DNA of 64,000 nucleotides from Paraconexibacter sp040581415 (GCF_040581415.1 NZ_CP114014.1:124001-188000), one strand, 5' to 3'. Numbered from the stretch's first letter, positions 42,277 to 51,428 are shown. Numbers and translations: made by a program. Notes: generated by a model from the letters alone, not told the origin.

Positions 42277-44187
42277 ATGAGCTTCCGCAACCGCCTCACC
42301 CTGTTCTTCGTCCTCATCGTCATCGTGCCGATGCTGTCGCTGACGGTCGTGCTCTTCAGCCTGATCTCCGACAACGAGAACGGCAAGCAGGACGCGGGGG
42401 TCGCGGCGCGGCAGCGCAGCGCGGTGAACCTCTACGAGGCCGAGAAGGCGGAGGCCGGCGCGGCGCTCGCCAAGGTCAGCGGCGACCGGGTGCTGGCGAC
42501 GGCGCTCCGCGAAGGCGACCAGGAGGCGACGACCGACCGCGCGCAGGAGCTCCTCGGGACGCTGCGGCTCAAGCGCATCCAGATCACGCGCGACAGCGCC
42601 GTCTACACCGACGTCGGGTCCCGGACCGCGACCTTCCCCGCGACGGGCAACCTGGCGTTCCGCAGCGGCGGTGCGTCGTTCGGGTCGCTCCGCGTGTCGC
42701 GGACGGGGCCGCGCGCGTACGCGAAGCTCGTCAAGCGGGTCACCGGCCTCGACGTGGTCATCACCCGCGACGGTGCGCCCCTCGCCAGCACCCTCGCGGC
42801 CGGCTCGACCGTGCCGGCCATCCCCGCCGAGCGGTCGACCGTGACCGTGGGCGACCAGCGCTTCCGCACCGCGGCGTTCCCGGTCGAGGGCTTCGGCGGC
42901 AGCCGGGTGCAGGTCGCCGTCCTCGACTCCACCGAGCGCGTGCGCGCGGACGTCCGCTCGCAGCGCATTTACACCGCGCTCATCCTCCTCGGGTTCTTCC
43001 TGCTCGCGTTCCTCTTCGCGCTGCTCGTCTCCCGGTCCCTGCAGCGCCAGATCGACGGCTTCCTGCAGGCGGCCCGGCGGATCGGGGCCGGTGACTTCGC
43101 AGCGCGCGTCCCGACGACCGGCGGCGACGAGTTCGCGGAGCTCGGCCACGAGTTCAACCAGATGTCCGGCGAGCTCGAGCGCAAGATCCAGGAGCTCCAG
43201 GACGAGCAGGCGCGGCTCGCGCTGGCGATGCGCCGGATCGGCGAGACGTTCGCCTCGAACCTCGACCGCGACGCGCTGCTGGAGATCGTCCTGCGGACCG
43301 CGGTCGACGGCTCCGGGGCGGCCGGCGGCCGCGCGACGATGCGGACCCGGCCGGACGGCCAGCTGCGCCAGGTCGCGCAGGCGGGGACGCTCGACGACCT
43401 CACCGCCGCGCTGCGGCAGGCCGAGGCCGCCGTGCTTGAGTCCGGCGCCCCGCGGGAGGCGACCGTCGGCGGCGTCACCGCGCTCGCCCACCCGCTGCGT
43501 GCGGTGCAGCAGGGCGAGGAGGACGGGCCGCCGCGGGTCACCGGCATCGTGTCGGTCGGCCGCGCCGCCACCCCGTTCCGGCCGTCCGAGCGCGAGCTGT
43601 TCCACTACCTCGCCGGTCAGGCGTCGGTCTCGATCGAGAACGTCGGGCTGCACGAGGCCGTCGAGCGGCAGGCCGTGACCGACGAGCTGACGGGCCTGGC
43701 CAACCGCCGCCGGTTCCAGGAGGTCCTCGGCGGCGAGGTCGAGCGCTCGCGCCGGTTCGGCCAGACCGTCGGCCTGATCATGCTGGACATCGACAACTTC
43801 AAGAAGGTCAACGACACCTACGGGCATCCGGCGGGCGACCTCGTCCTCAAGGAGGTCGCCCGTGTCCTGCGGGAGAGCTCGCGCGAGATCGACCATCCCG
43901 CCCGCTACGGTGGCGAGGAGCTCTGCTCGGTGCTGCCCGGGACGGACATCGAAGGCGCCTACCAGCTCGCCGAGCGCGTGCGGATCGGGATCGAGTCGCT
44001 GCGGCTGCCGATCCGCACCGCGGACGACGAGCCGCTGCAGGTCACGGCGAGCTTCGGGGTCGCCACGCACCCCGGGTCGTCGGGGGACGTGCGGTCGCTC
44101 GTGGCCGCTGCCGACGCGGCGCTGTACGAAGCCAAACACTCGGGCAAGAACCGCACCGAGCGGGCCGCCGAGGTTCCGTCGGCCTGA
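42277..44187 (+). CDS. Membrane diguanylate cyclase (HAMP-GAF-GGDEF)
   Basis: A 636-residue sensor that makes cyclic di-GMP. Transmembrane helix 1 is at 7-30, an extracytoplasmic sensing region runs from about 31 to 230, and helix 2 is at about 231-252. A HAMP linker (SLQRQIDGFLQAARRIGAGD) is followed by a short coiled coil, a GAF-like domain (about 320-465), and a GGDEF domain (475-630). The active site is RYGGEEL (GGEEL at 545-549), and an inhibitory RxxD site (REID, 536-539) stands the standard five residues upstream, so product feedback is expected. ATG 42277 begins MSFRNRL. No EAL domain. A disordered protein gene follows 67 bp later. Confidence 0.93.
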   Translation: MSFRNRLTLFFVLIVIVPMLSLTVVLFSLISDNENGKQDAGVAARQRSAVNLYEAEKAEAGAALAKVSGDRVLATALREGDQEATTDRAQELLGTLRLKRIQITRDSAVYTDVGSRTATFPATGNLAFRSGGASFGSLRVSRTGPRAYAKLVKRVTGLDVVITRDGAPLASTLAAGSTVPAIPAERSTVTVGDQRFRTAAFPVEGFGGSRVQVAVLDSTERVRADVRSQRIYTALILLGFFLLAFLFALLVSRSLQRQIDGFLQAARRIGAGDFAARVPTTGGDEFAELGHEFNQMSGELERKIQELQDEQARLALAMRRIGETFASNLDRDALLEIVLRTAVDGSGAAGGRATMRTRPDGQLRQVAQAGTLDDLTAALRQAEAAVLESGAPREATVGGVTALAHPLRAVQQGEEDGPPRVTGIVSVGRAATPFRPSERELFHYLAGQASVSIENVGLHEAVERQAVTDELTGLANRRRFQEVLGGEVERSRRFGQTVGLIMLDIDNFKKVNDTYGHPAGDLVLKEVARVLRESSREIDHPARYGGEELCSVLPGTDIEGAYQLAERVRIGIESLRLPIRTADDEPLQVTASFGVATHPGSSGDVRSLVAAADAALYEAKHSGKNRTERAAEVPSA

Positions 44188-44254
44188 CCCCGGTCGTCGC
44201 CCGTCGCACGCGACGGTGCACACGCGTCCAGGCAGGCGGGTACAGTTCGAATGG

Positions 44255-45082
44255 ATGGGACTGCTCGACGACGCCATCCGTGAGCACCTCGAGCTGAAGC
44301 GCCGTCACGGCGCGGACGCCAGCGAGGTCGCTCGCCAGGAGCACGAAGCGCTGGGACCCGTTGTCCGGGGGGAGCTGACGATCCCGGACTCGCCACCCGC
44401 CGCGACGTCGTTCCACGACGATCCGGCCCAGGGCGGTGGCGGTCCGCTGACCCTCGACAAGGAGCCCGAGGACCGGTACGACCCGGTCGTCGACGAGCCG
44501 TCGTTCTTCACCGACACCGCCCCGCCGGCGCCCGCCGGCACGCCCGAGCGGGTGAGGGCCCAGGCCGAGCCGCTGCCGCCCGTCAAGGCGCCCGCCGCGG
44601 ATCCGGCTCCCGTCGCCGACACGAGCCAGAACACGGTCGCCTTCTCCCTCGACGACCTCGAGGCCGCGGCCGAGGGTGCGCCGACCCCCGCCCCCGATCC
44701 GGTCCCGCCCGCGGCGGCACCGGATCCCGTGCCGCCGGTGACCGCCTCGCAGCCGCCGGCCCCGGCCACCACGCCGGCCTCGCCACCGGCTCAGCCCCCG
44801 GCCGCCGCGTCCTCGCCGGCCCCCGCGGCGGCCGCGCCGCCCGCCGCCGCGACCCCGCCGCCGGCCGCTCCGACCGAGAAGCCGGTGCAGGAGCTCTCGT
44901 GGGACGCGCCGGAGCCCGCTCCCGATGTGGCACCCCGCGACGTCGCCGCCGACGTCGTCCCGGCCGATCCGGAGCCGCAGGAGCACGACGAGCTCGAGGA
45001 GACCCCCGAGTTCCTGCAGGAGACGCCCGAGCACGACCGGCTCTGGTTCGAGCAGCGCCCCCCGCGCGACTTCGACTTCTAG
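44255..45082 (+). CDS. Pro/Ala-rich disordered protein with conserved-looking ends
   Basis: A 275-residue protein with no recognised family. The N-terminus (MGLLDDAIREHLELKRRHG, 1-20) forms an amphipathic helix. A long Pro/Ala-rich, probably disordered linker covers about 90-230 (PAAAPDPVPPVTASQPPAPA). The C-terminus is acidic and ends EHDRLWFEQRPPRDFDF, an aromatic tail that may bind a partner. There is no signal peptide or membrane segment. ATG 44255 is chosen because it begins the helix. It follows the diguanylate cyclase in the same direction and might be co-transcribed. A scaffold role is a guess. Confidence 0.7.
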   Translation: MGLLDDAIREHLELKRRHGADASEVARQEHEALGPVVRGELTIPDSPPAATSFHDDPAQGGGGPLTLDKEPEDRYDPVVDEPSFFTDTAPPAPAGTPERVRAQAEPLPPVKAPAADPAPVADTSQNTVAFSLDDLEAAAEGAPTPAPDPVPPAAAPDPVPPVTASQPPAPATTPASPPAQPPAAASSPAPAAAAPPAAATPPPAAPTEKPVQELSWDAPEPAPDVAPRDVAADVVPADPEPQEHDELEETPEFLQETPEHDRLWFEQRPPRDFDF

Positions 45083-45153
45083 GGCCTGTCGGAGGAAGCC
45101 CGCCGGGCGATCCGGCCCGCTCGCATCGACGGCAGATCCTTCAACAGGCCCCT
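45082..45153. terminator. Inverted-repeat terminator between convergent genes
   Basis: GGGCCTGT (45082-45089) and ACAGGCCC (45144-45151) flank a 54-base loop between two convergent stop codons. The long loop makes it weak as a classical terminator. It could also be the remnant of a small mobile repeat. Confidence 0.35.
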
Positions 45154-46015
45154 AAAGGCGTTCCGCGAGCACGTCGCGGACCGAGCGTGGCGCGCGACCG
45201 ACGAGGTCCTCCACGGCGGTGCTGACCGCTCCGCTGTAGCCGAGGCGGGCGGCGGCGCCGAACGTCGCGTAGAGCCGCGCCGCCGACTCGGGCAGGCCCG
45301 CATGCTCGACCATCGCGGCGACCCACGCGTCGTCGTCGACGAGCGTCGCCGTGACCGGGCGCCCGCCGATCTCGGCGAAGATGGCCGCGCGCTCGGTGGC
45401 CGTGAGCGCTGCGGGGCCGGTGACGTCATAGGCCTTGTTCGCGTGGGCGTCCCCGGTCGCGAGCAGCACGGCGGCCGCGACCGCGGCGCAGTCCGCGCGC
45501 GCGACGTGGCTCGTGGCGCCGTCGCCTTCGTTGACCAGGTAGGTCCCGTTGGCGAGCGCCGCGCGGGCACCGTCGACCAGCATCTCGGTGTAGATCGAGT
45601 TGCGCAGGAACGTCCAGGCCACGCCGCTGGCGCGGAGGTGGTCCTCGGTCGCGCGGTGGTCGGCGGCGACCGCGGCCGGGTTCGAGTCGGACGGGTTCCC
45701 GACCGACGTGTACGCGATGGCGGTGACGCCGGCGGCGACCGCCGCGTCGATCGCGGCGCGGTGACCGGCCACCCGCGCGCCGACGGCGTCGGTGCTGATG
45801 AGGAGCAGGCGCTTACCACCTGCGAAGGCGTCGGCCAGGGTGGCGGGGTCGTCGAAGTCGCCCGCCCGGACCTCAGCGCCGCGGGCCGCGAGGTCCGCCA
45901 GCTTGTCCGGCGACCGCGTGACGAGGACGAGGTCGGCGCCGGGGTGGGCGGTCAGGACGGCCTCGGCGGTGAGGCGGCCGAGGGTGCCGGACGCGCCGGT
46001 GATGATCAGGCTCAT
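45152..46015 (-). CDS. NmrA/QorB-like NAD(P)-binding oxidoreductase
   Basis: A 287-residue atypical SDR. The Rossmann motif is IITGASGTLGRLTAEAV, followed by VTRSPDKLADLAARGAEVRA and GDFDDPATLADAF as in NmrA and NAD(P)H:quinone oxidoreductase QorB. YTSVGNPSDSNPAAVAADH and WTFLRNSIYTEML are also typical of the QorB group, so quinone reduction is plausible. The start is ATG 46015, with AAGGAG about ten bases upstream. It is divergent from an Rrf2-type regulator, separated by 110 bp with inverted 12-bp repeats, which suggests repression relieved by electrophile or redox stress. Confidence 0.88.
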   Translation of the reverse strand: MSLIITGASGTLGRLTAEAVLTAHPGADLVLVTRSPDKLADLAARGAEVRAGDFDDPATLADAFAGGKRLLLISTDAVGARVAGHRAAIDAAVAAGVTAIAYTSVGNPSDSNPAAVAADHRATEDHLRASGVAWTFLRNSIYTEMLVDGARAALANGTYLVNEGDGATSHVARADCAAVAAAVLLATGDAHANKAYDVTGPAALTATERAAIFAEIGGRPVTATLVDDDAWVAAMVEHAGLPESAARLYATFGAAARLGYSGAVSTAVEDLVGRAPRSVRDVLAERL

Positions 46016-46039
46016 GGTGGGGTGCTCCTTGGGGCGGGT

Positions 46040-46104
46040 GCGTAATCGCAACTGACGTGGATACGAGTTGCCGGAGAATGTAGCAAGCGCGATTGCGAAT
46101 ACGC
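46040..46104. promoter_or_regulatory. Inverted 12-bp repeats in a divergent promoter (possible Rrf2 sites)
   Basis: GCGTAATCGCAA (46040-46051) and TTGCGAATACGC (46093-46104) are inverted copies matching at 11 of 12 bases, with centres 53 bp apart, about five helical turns. They lie between the QorB-like gene and the Rrf2 regulator and are the best operator candidates. Confidence 0.5.
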
Positions 46105-46125
46105 GGTAGCCTTGACAGGGATCCG

Positions 46126-46548
46126 GTGCCGTCCAACGTCAACACCCAGTTCTCGCTCGCCGTCCACATGCTCACGCTGCTGGGCCGGCGGCCGGGCGTC
46201 ATGCAGCCCTCCGGGGCGCTGGCGGGCAGCGCGGGGGCGAGCCCCGTCCACGTCCGCCGCGTCCTCGGCCGCCTGCGCCGTGCGGGGCTGGTGCGCTCGC
46301 GCAACGGCCCGGGCGGGGGCTGGCTCGTCGAAGGCGAGGTCTGCGCGATCACGCTCGACGTCGTCTGGGCCGCCATCCACGGCGACGGCCCCGTCCTCGG
46401 CCTGCACGAGGCGAGCCCGGACTGCGAGACGGGACAGCAGATCCAGGACGCGCTCGGGGCGCTGGACCGTCGCGCCGCCGCGGCGCTGGTCGCCGAGCTC
46501 GAGCGGACCACCGTCGGCGACCTGGTCGACGCGACCGTGCACGCCTGA
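46126..46548 (+). CDS. Rrf2-family transcriptional regulator
   Basis: A 140-residue regulator with an N-terminal winged helix-turn-helix: NTQFSLAVHMLTLLG, SAGASPVHVRRVLGRLRRAG, and LVRSRNGPGGGWLVE as the wing. It has one Cys (SPDCETGQQIQ) rather than the three needed for an iron-sulfur cluster (as in IscR or NsrR), so it resembles the YwnA type that may sense thiol-reactive compounds. GTG 46126 with AGGGA five bases upstream sets the start. It is divergent from the QorB-like oxidoreductase and probably controls it. Confidence 0.88.
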   Translation: MPSNVNTQFSLAVHMLTLLGRRPGVMQPSGALAGSAGASPVHVRRVLGRLRRAGLVRSRNGPGGGWLVEGEVCAITLDVVWAAIHGDGPVLGLHEASPDCETGQQIQDALGALDRRAAAALVAELERTTVGDLVDATVHA

Positions 46549-46680
46549 CCGGCACAAGGCGCTCAAGGCGCGCGGGCGGCGGCCGACCACCTGAGGGACG
46601 CCGCGCTCGCCCGGTTGTTGGGGAACCACCGACGCGGGTGCGCGCTCCCTCCGTCCCTAGATGGAGTGCTGGACTCAAGC

Positions 46681-46716
46681 GGTGTGGTCTCCCGAGGCGC
46701 CTCGGGGGACCACACC
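46681..46716. terminator. Strong bidirectional hairpin terminator
   Basis: An 18-bp near-perfect palindrome with arms 46681-46698 and 46699-46716 (one G-U wobble). The arm begins GGTGTGGTCTCCCGAGG. It lies 22 bases beyond the glutamate dehydrogenase stop and also downstream of the Rrf2 gene. Confidence 0.75.
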
Positions 46717-46737
46717 GTGTCCACTGCACAGCCTGGC

Positions 46738-48039
46738 TCAGATGTAGCCGCGCGTGCGAGCGGCGGCGACGACGCGCTCGATGCCGACCTCGAACGCCGC
46801 GGTCCGCAGCGGGACGGCGTCGCTGGAGGCCCGCGCTGCGACCTCCTGGTACGCGCGCGACATGATCGTGCCGAGGCGCTCGTTGACGTCGGCCTCCGAC
46901 CAGCGGAAGTGCTGCAGGTTCTGGACCCACTCGAAGTAGCTCACGACGACCCCGCCTGCGTTCGCGAGGACGTCGGGCACCACGAAGACGCCCTTGTCGT
47001 GGAGGATCGCGTCGGCGGCCGGGGTCGTCGGGCCGTTCGCCCCCTCGATCAGCACGCGCGCCTGGATGGTGTCGGCGTTGCCGGCGTGGATCAGGCCGCC
47101 GAGCGCCGCGGGGATCAGCAGCTCGCACTCGAGGCCGAGCAGCTCGTCCGGGGTGATCGTGTCGACGCCGGGGAACTCGACGAGCTTGCCGCCCTCGGCC
47201 AGGTGCGCGTGGAGCGCGTGCGCGTCGATGCCGGCCTCCGACTGGACCGCGCCGAACGCGTCGCTGACGCCGACGATCCGGGCACCCATGTCCTGCACGA
47301 TGCGAGCGGCCCAGGAGCCGACGTTGCCGAAGCCCTGCACCACGACCCGGGTGTCCTCGGGCGTGAGCTTCAGGGACTCGAGCGCCTCGCTGAAGCACAT
47401 GATCACGCCGCGCCCGGTGGCCGCCTCGCGGCCGAGGGAGCCGCCCAGGGAGATCGGCTTGCCGGTCACGATCGCGGGCGTGTAGCCGTTGAGCTTGCCG
47501 TACTCGTCCATCATCCAGGCCATGGTCTGGGCGTTGGTGTTGACGTCCGGCGCGGGGATGTCGCGCGTGGGGCCGAGGACCTTGGAGATCTTGTCGATGA
47601 AGCTGCGCGTGATCTGCTGCAGCTCGTCCTGGGTGCACTCGCCGGCCGGGACGTTGACGCCGCCCTTGGCCCCGCCGAACGGGATGTCGACGATGGCCGT
47701 CTTCCACGTCATCAGTGCGGCGAGCGAGCGGACCTCGTCGAGGTCGACCTCGTGGTGGTAGCGGATCCCGCCCTTGTACGGGCCGCGGGCGCCGTTGTGC
47801 TGGACACGGTAGCCCGAGTAGACGTGGATCCGGCCGTCGGCGCGGCGGACCGGGATCTGGACCTGCACCTCGCGGTAGGCGGAGCCGACGACGGCACGGA
47901 CGTCGTCCGCCAGCTCGAGGCGATCGGCGGCGACCTGGAAGTAGTGCTGCGCGATCTCGTAGGGCGAGAGCTCGCCGGCGTGGGCCGGGGCGCTCGGGGC
48001 CAGGTTCGCGGCTCGCGGCGACTGGTCGATGTCGGTCAT
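46738..48039 (-). CDS. gdhA: Glutamate dehydrogenase (Glu/Leu/Phe/Val family)
   Basis: A 433-residue hexameric-type amino acid dehydrogenase that interconverts glutamate and 2-oxoglutarate plus ammonia. The substrate site shows GPYKGGIRYHHEVDLDEV and LMTWKTAIVDIPFGGAKGGV, with both catalytic Lys. SLGREAATGRGV leads into the nucleotide domain, whose dinucleotide motif is VVVQGFGNVGSWAARI with VGVSDAFGAV after it. A size of 430 residues fits the NAD(P)-GDH group rather than shorter leucine or valine dehydrogenases. ATG 48039 has AGGATCG about eight bases upstream. Transcribed alone, with a strong terminator after it. Confidence 0.94.
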   Translation of the reverse strand: MTDIDQSPRAANLAPSAPAHAGELSPYEIAQHYFQVAADRLELADDVRAVVGSAYREVQVQIPVRRADGRIHVYSGYRVQHNGARGPYKGGIRYHHEVDLDEVRSLAALMTWKTAIVDIPFGGAKGGVNVPAGECTQDELQQITRSFIDKISKVLGPTRDIPAPDVNTNAQTMAWMMDEYGKLNGYTPAIVTGKPISLGGSLGREAATGRGVIMCFSEALESLKLTPEDTRVVVQGFGNVGSWAARIVQDMGARIVGVSDAFGAVQSEAGIDAHALHAHLAEGGKLVEFPGVDTITPDELLGLECELLIPAALGGLIHAGNADTIQARVLIEGANGPTTPAADAILHDKGVFVVPDVLANAGGVVVSYFEWVQNLQHFRWSEADVNERLGTIMSRAYQEVAARASSDAVPLRTAAFEVGIERVVAAARTRGYI

Positions 48040-48146
48040 CCCGCGATCCTTCCACTGTCCAGGGTCCCGGTGGACAAGATTTCGTGATGGCTGCTGGACC
48101 CGGGGTCGGTGCGCCGGAAGGTCGGGTGCGCGATCCTTTGCGGGTC

Positions 48147-49487
48147 ATGGTGCACGAGGGCGCGACCAGCACGAACGGATCCGGCCGGCCCCGGATCGCC
48201 ATCGTGCTCCCCGGGGGCGGCGCGCGCGGCGCCTACGAGGCCGGCGCCCTTTCGGTCCTGCTGCCCGCGCTCGAGGCGCGCGGGGAGAAGATCACGATCA
48301 TGTGCGGGACGAGCGTCGGCGCGATCAACGCCGCGTTCCTCGGCTCGATGTCCGACAAGCCCGCGGCCGAACAGGCGCAGCTCGCCCTGGCCCGGTGGCG
48401 CGAGATGCGCAAGGGCGACGTCATCAAGCCGATCATCGGGCCGTCGCTGCCGCTCACCGGCCTGCGATTCCTGGGCGAGCTGCTCGAGGTGCCGGGCGTC
48501 CGGCTCGCGTCGATCATGGACCCGGCTCCGCTGGCCGGGTCGCTCGACCACTGGATCAACTGGGAGGCGCTGCAGCGCAACGTCAAGATGGGCGTCCTCG
48601 ACGCGGTCTGCGTGATCGCGACCGCGCTGACCCGGGGCGGGCCGGTGGCGTTCGTCCACACCGACGGAAAGGTCCCGCCGAACAAGGCGTCGACGGACGT
48701 GCGCTACGTCCGCGTCGGCGCGCTGGCCGCCGAGCACGTCCGGGCGAGCGCCGCCATCCCGCTGCTGTTCCCGCCCGTCGAGGTGACGACGCCCACGAGC
48801 GCCGCCGACTACTACATCGACGGCGGGACGCGCCTGAACTCCCCGATCGCCCCGGCGCTCGCGCTCGGCGCGGACCGTGTGATCGTCATCGGCTTCGAGC
48901 CGTTCGCCGCCCCGCCCCCGCGTCCGGTGACGCCCGTCCAGCCGCGGCTCGCGGACGTCACCGCGAACATCCTCGACGGCCTGCTCGTCGACCAGGTCGC
49001 TGCCGACCTGCACCGCCTGGCGTCCGTCAACACCTTCTACGCCGAGAGCTCCGGCGGCGGCGGGTTCTCGCAGGCGGCCCGCAACTACCGCACCTCGCAG
49101 GGCAAGAAGCCGTACAAGAAGGTCTCCTACGCGCTGGTCGCGCCGGAGCGCAAGGGGGAGATCGGCGCGATCGCGGAGGAGGTGTTCCAGAAGCACTACT
49201 CGGGCTGGCGCGGGCTGCGCTCGCCCGACTACCCGGTCCTCTCCCGGCTGCTCGGCGGTGACCGCACCCGGGCCCGCGGCGAGCTGCTGTCGTTCCTGAT
49301 GTTCGACGAGCACTTCGTCGCGCGGCTGCTGGAGGCGGGTGCCGCGGACGCGCAGCGCTGGCTGGACCGGCATCCGCGGTTCTGGTGCGCCGATGCCGCG
49401 CACGACTTCCAGGTCGATCCCGCGGGCGCCGACGTCCTGCGCGAGGAGCAGGTGCTGGACGAGTTCCGCGCCATGCGCCGTCGCTGA
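48147..49487 (+). CDS. Patatin-like phospholipase
   Basis: A 446-residue cytoplasmic or membrane-associated lipid acyl hydrolase. The oxyanion-hole motif is LPGGGARGAYEAG, the nucleophile elbow is GTSVGA (Ser in GxSxG), and the dyad Asp is in YYIDGGTRLNSP. The C-terminal 170 residues, with NTFYAESSGGGGFSQAARNY and SFLMFDEHFVARLLEAGA, are longer than in minimal patatins and are probably helical. ATG 48147 gives MVHEGATSTN. It is divergent from glutamate dehydrogenase and convergent with the nucleotide cyclase gene, with only four bases between the last two. Confidence 0.9.
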   Translation: MVHEGATSTNGSGRPRIAIVLPGGGARGAYEAGALSVLLPALEARGEKITIMCGTSVGAINAAFLGSMSDKPAAEQAQLALARWREMRKGDVIKPIIGPSLPLTGLRFLGELLEVPGVRLASIMDPAPLAGSLDHWINWEALQRNVKMGVLDAVCVIATALTRGGPVAFVHTDGKVPPNKASTDVRYVRVGALAAEHVRASAAIPLLFPPVEVTTPTSAADYYIDGGTRLNSPIAPALALGADRVIVIGFEPFAAPPPRPVTPVQPRLADVTANILDGLLVDQVAADLHRLASVNTFYAESSGGGGFSQAARNYRTSQGKKPYKKVSYALVAPERKGEIGAIAEEVFQKHYSGWRGLRSPDYPVLSRLLGGDRTRARGELLSFLMFDEHFVARLLEAGAADAQRWLDRHPRFWCADAAHDFQVDPAGADVLREEQVLDEFRAMRRR

Positions 49488-49491
49488 GCGG

Positions 49492-50331
49492 TCAGTCGGC
49501 GGACTGCACGCGGCAGACCCGGAGCTCCTTCGGCGTGCCGGCCGCCTTCAGGCGCTTGCGGCGGCCCATCCGGTAGAGGTAGGCGTGCCCGTCGGCCTCC
49601 AGGTGGTCGGCCACGGGGTCCGAGACCAGGACCTCGCCGCCCTTCGCGGCGTCGGCGACACGCGCGGCGACGTTGACGTCGACTCCCAGGTAGTCACCGC
49701 CGAGCTTGCGCGGGGTGCCGGAGTGGACGCCGGCGCGCAGCTGGGGGCGGTAGCCGTCCACCTCGACGTGGCCGATGTGCTCCTGCGCCTCGACCGCGGC
49801 CGCGACGGCGTCCTCGGGGGTCACGAACACGGCCATCAGGCCGTCCCCGAGGCGCTTGACCACGCGGCCGCCGTAGGTCGCGATGGCGTCCTCCTGCGCA
49901 TCGCCGACCTTGCGCAGGAGGTTGACGGCGGAGCTGTCGCCGGCCTCCAGCGCCCACGTCGAGAACCCCACGAGGTCGGTGAAGAGCAAGGTGACCGGCT
50001 GGTCGCCGTGGCCGCGTCCGAGGCCCTCGGACAGCTTCTGCCAGACCTGGAGCGCGCCGAGGCCGAGCTCGCGGACGGCGCTCGGGCGCTCGGCCGACAT
50101 CGCGACGAGCTCGCGGCCGATGAGGTCGTGCGGGAGCTGGTTCGCGGTCGACAACGCGTCGCCGTAACGGGAGTCGCCGGGCAGCGTCCGGCGCAGGCGC
50201 GAGGCGCCCTTCACGGCGACGGGCGAGCCGTCGACCGCCAGCAGGCGCTTCTTCAGCCCGCCGGTGCCGCCGGCCTCGGGCTGGGGGCCGGCGGGGAGCG
50301 CCGGGCGGGGGGCAGTCGGGTCGTCGGGCAC
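49492..50331 (-). CDS. Class III adenylate/guanylate cyclase domain protein
   Basis: A 279-residue soluble nucleotide cyclase. An N-terminal helical segment of about 110 residues of unknown fold (LSTANQLPHDLIGRELVAMS) precedes the catalytic domain (about 112-265). LLFTDLVGFSTW has the first metal Asp, KRLGDGLMAVF has the substrate Lys and second metal Asp, and GVHSGTPRKLGGDYLGVDVNVAARVADAA has the transition-state Asn and Arg. All catalytic residues appear present. The residue between Asn and the purine site (D in YLGVD) fits an adenylate cyclase. No sensor domain or membrane segment is seen. Confidence 0.9.
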   Translation of the reverse strand: MPDDPTAPRPALPAGPQPEAGGTGGLKKRLLAVDGSPVAVKGASRLRRTLPGDSRYGDALSTANQLPHDLIGRELVAMSAERPSAVRELGLGALQVWQKLSEGLGRGHGDQPVTLLFTDLVGFSTWALEAGDSSAVNLLRKVGDAQEDAIATYGGRVVKRLGDGLMAVFVTPEDAVAAAVEAQEHIGHVEVDGYRPQLRAGVHSGTPRKLGGDYLGVDVNVAARVADAAKGGEVLVSDPVADHLEADGHAYLYRMGRRKRLKAAGTPKELRVCRVQSAD

Positions 50332-50426
50332 GCCGGATCAGCGTACCGACCACCGCCGGGCGGGCACGCGCACCGCGTCATCCGTGGGTTGGCCACCGCC
50401 GGGGTTGCGGAACGCGGGGTCAGCGT

Positions 50427-51428
50427 TCAGAGGGCGAGGACGAGCTTGCCCGTGTTCTCGCCCCGGAACAGCCCGTTCAGCGCGTCCGGGAAGTTGTCGA
50501 GGCCCTCGGTGATGTCGACCGGGCCGTGCAGGCGGCCCTCGGCCATCCAGCCGGCCATCTCCTTTGCGGCCTCCTCGAAGCGCGCGACGTAGTCGAAGAC
50601 GACCATGCCCGTCATCGACGCGCGGCTGACCAGGAGCGACAGGTAGTTCGACGGACCGACGACCTTGTCGGTCGCGTTGTACTGGGAGATCGCGCCGCAG
50701 ATCACGACGCGCGCGTGCATCGCAAGTCCGGCGAGCGCGTCGTCCAGGATGTCCCCGCCGACGTTGTCGAAGTAGACGTCGATGCGGTCCGGGCAGTGCT
50801 TCCGCAGCCCGGCCCTGACGCTCTCGTTCTTGTAGTCGATGCACGCGTCGAAGCCGAGGTCCTCGACGACGTGGCGGCACTTGTCGGCGCCGCCCGCGAT
50901 GCCGACGACGCGGCAGCCCTTGATCTTCGCGATCTGCCCGACCGCGCCCCCGACCGAGCCGGCCGCGCCGGAGACGACCACGGTCTGCCCGGCCTCGGGG
51001 CGGCCGACGTCCAGCAGCCCGAAGTAGGCCGTCATCCCGCTCATGCCGAGCATCCCGAGGTGCACGGGGAGCGGGGCGAGCTCGGGGTCGACCTTCACGA
51101 CCCCGGCGCCGTCTGAGAGTGCGTGGGTCTGGACGCCGAACGCACCCGACACGTGGTCGCCGACGCCGAACTTCGGGTGGGCGGACGCGATGACCTCGCC
51201 CACTGCCCCGGCGCGCATGACCTCGCCGAGCCCGACCGGCGGGATGTAGGAGCGGGCGTCGTTCATCCACCCGCGCATGGCGGGGTCGAGGGAGAGGTGG
51301 CTGACCCGCACGAGGAACTGCCCGTCGGCGGGATCGCCGAGCTCCTCGGTGGTCCGGTCCCAGTCGGTCGGCTTCGGCAGGCCGACCGGGCGGGCGGCGA
51401 GGCGGAACTGGTGGCTCGTGACGCTCAT
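50427..51428 (-). CDS. NADP-dependent MDR oxidoreductase (PTGR/CurA-like)
   Basis: A 333-residue zinc-free medium-chain reductase of the leukotriene B4 dehydrogenase/CurA group, which reduces double bonds of enones. Features include LSLDPAMRGWMNDARSYIPP, GVGDHVSGAFGVQ, GMLGMSGMTAYFGLLDVGRP, the NADP motif VVSGAAGSVGGAVGQIAKIKG, IAGGADKCRHVVEDLGFDAC, VYFDNVGGDILDDALA, and FPDALNGLFRGENTGKLVL. Zinc-binding Cys are absent, as usual for this group. ATG 51428. It is transcribed in the same direction as the cyclase but 95 bp away. Confidence 0.92.
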   Translation of the reverse strand: MSVTSHQFRLAARPVGLPKPTDWDRTTEELGDPADGQFLVRVSHLSLDPAMRGWMNDARSYIPPVGLGEVMRAGAVGEVIASAHPKFGVGDHVSGAFGVQTHALSDGAGVVKVDPELAPLPVHLGMLGMSGMTAYFGLLDVGRPEAGQTVVVSGAAGSVGGAVGQIAKIKGCRVVGIAGGADKCRHVVEDLGFDACIDYKNESVRAGLRKHCPDRIDVYFDNVGGDILDDALAGLAMHARVVICGAISQYNATDKVVGPSNYLSLLVSRASMTGMVVFDYVARFEEAAKEMAGWMAEGRLHGPVDITEGLDNFPDALNGLFRGENTGKLVLAL

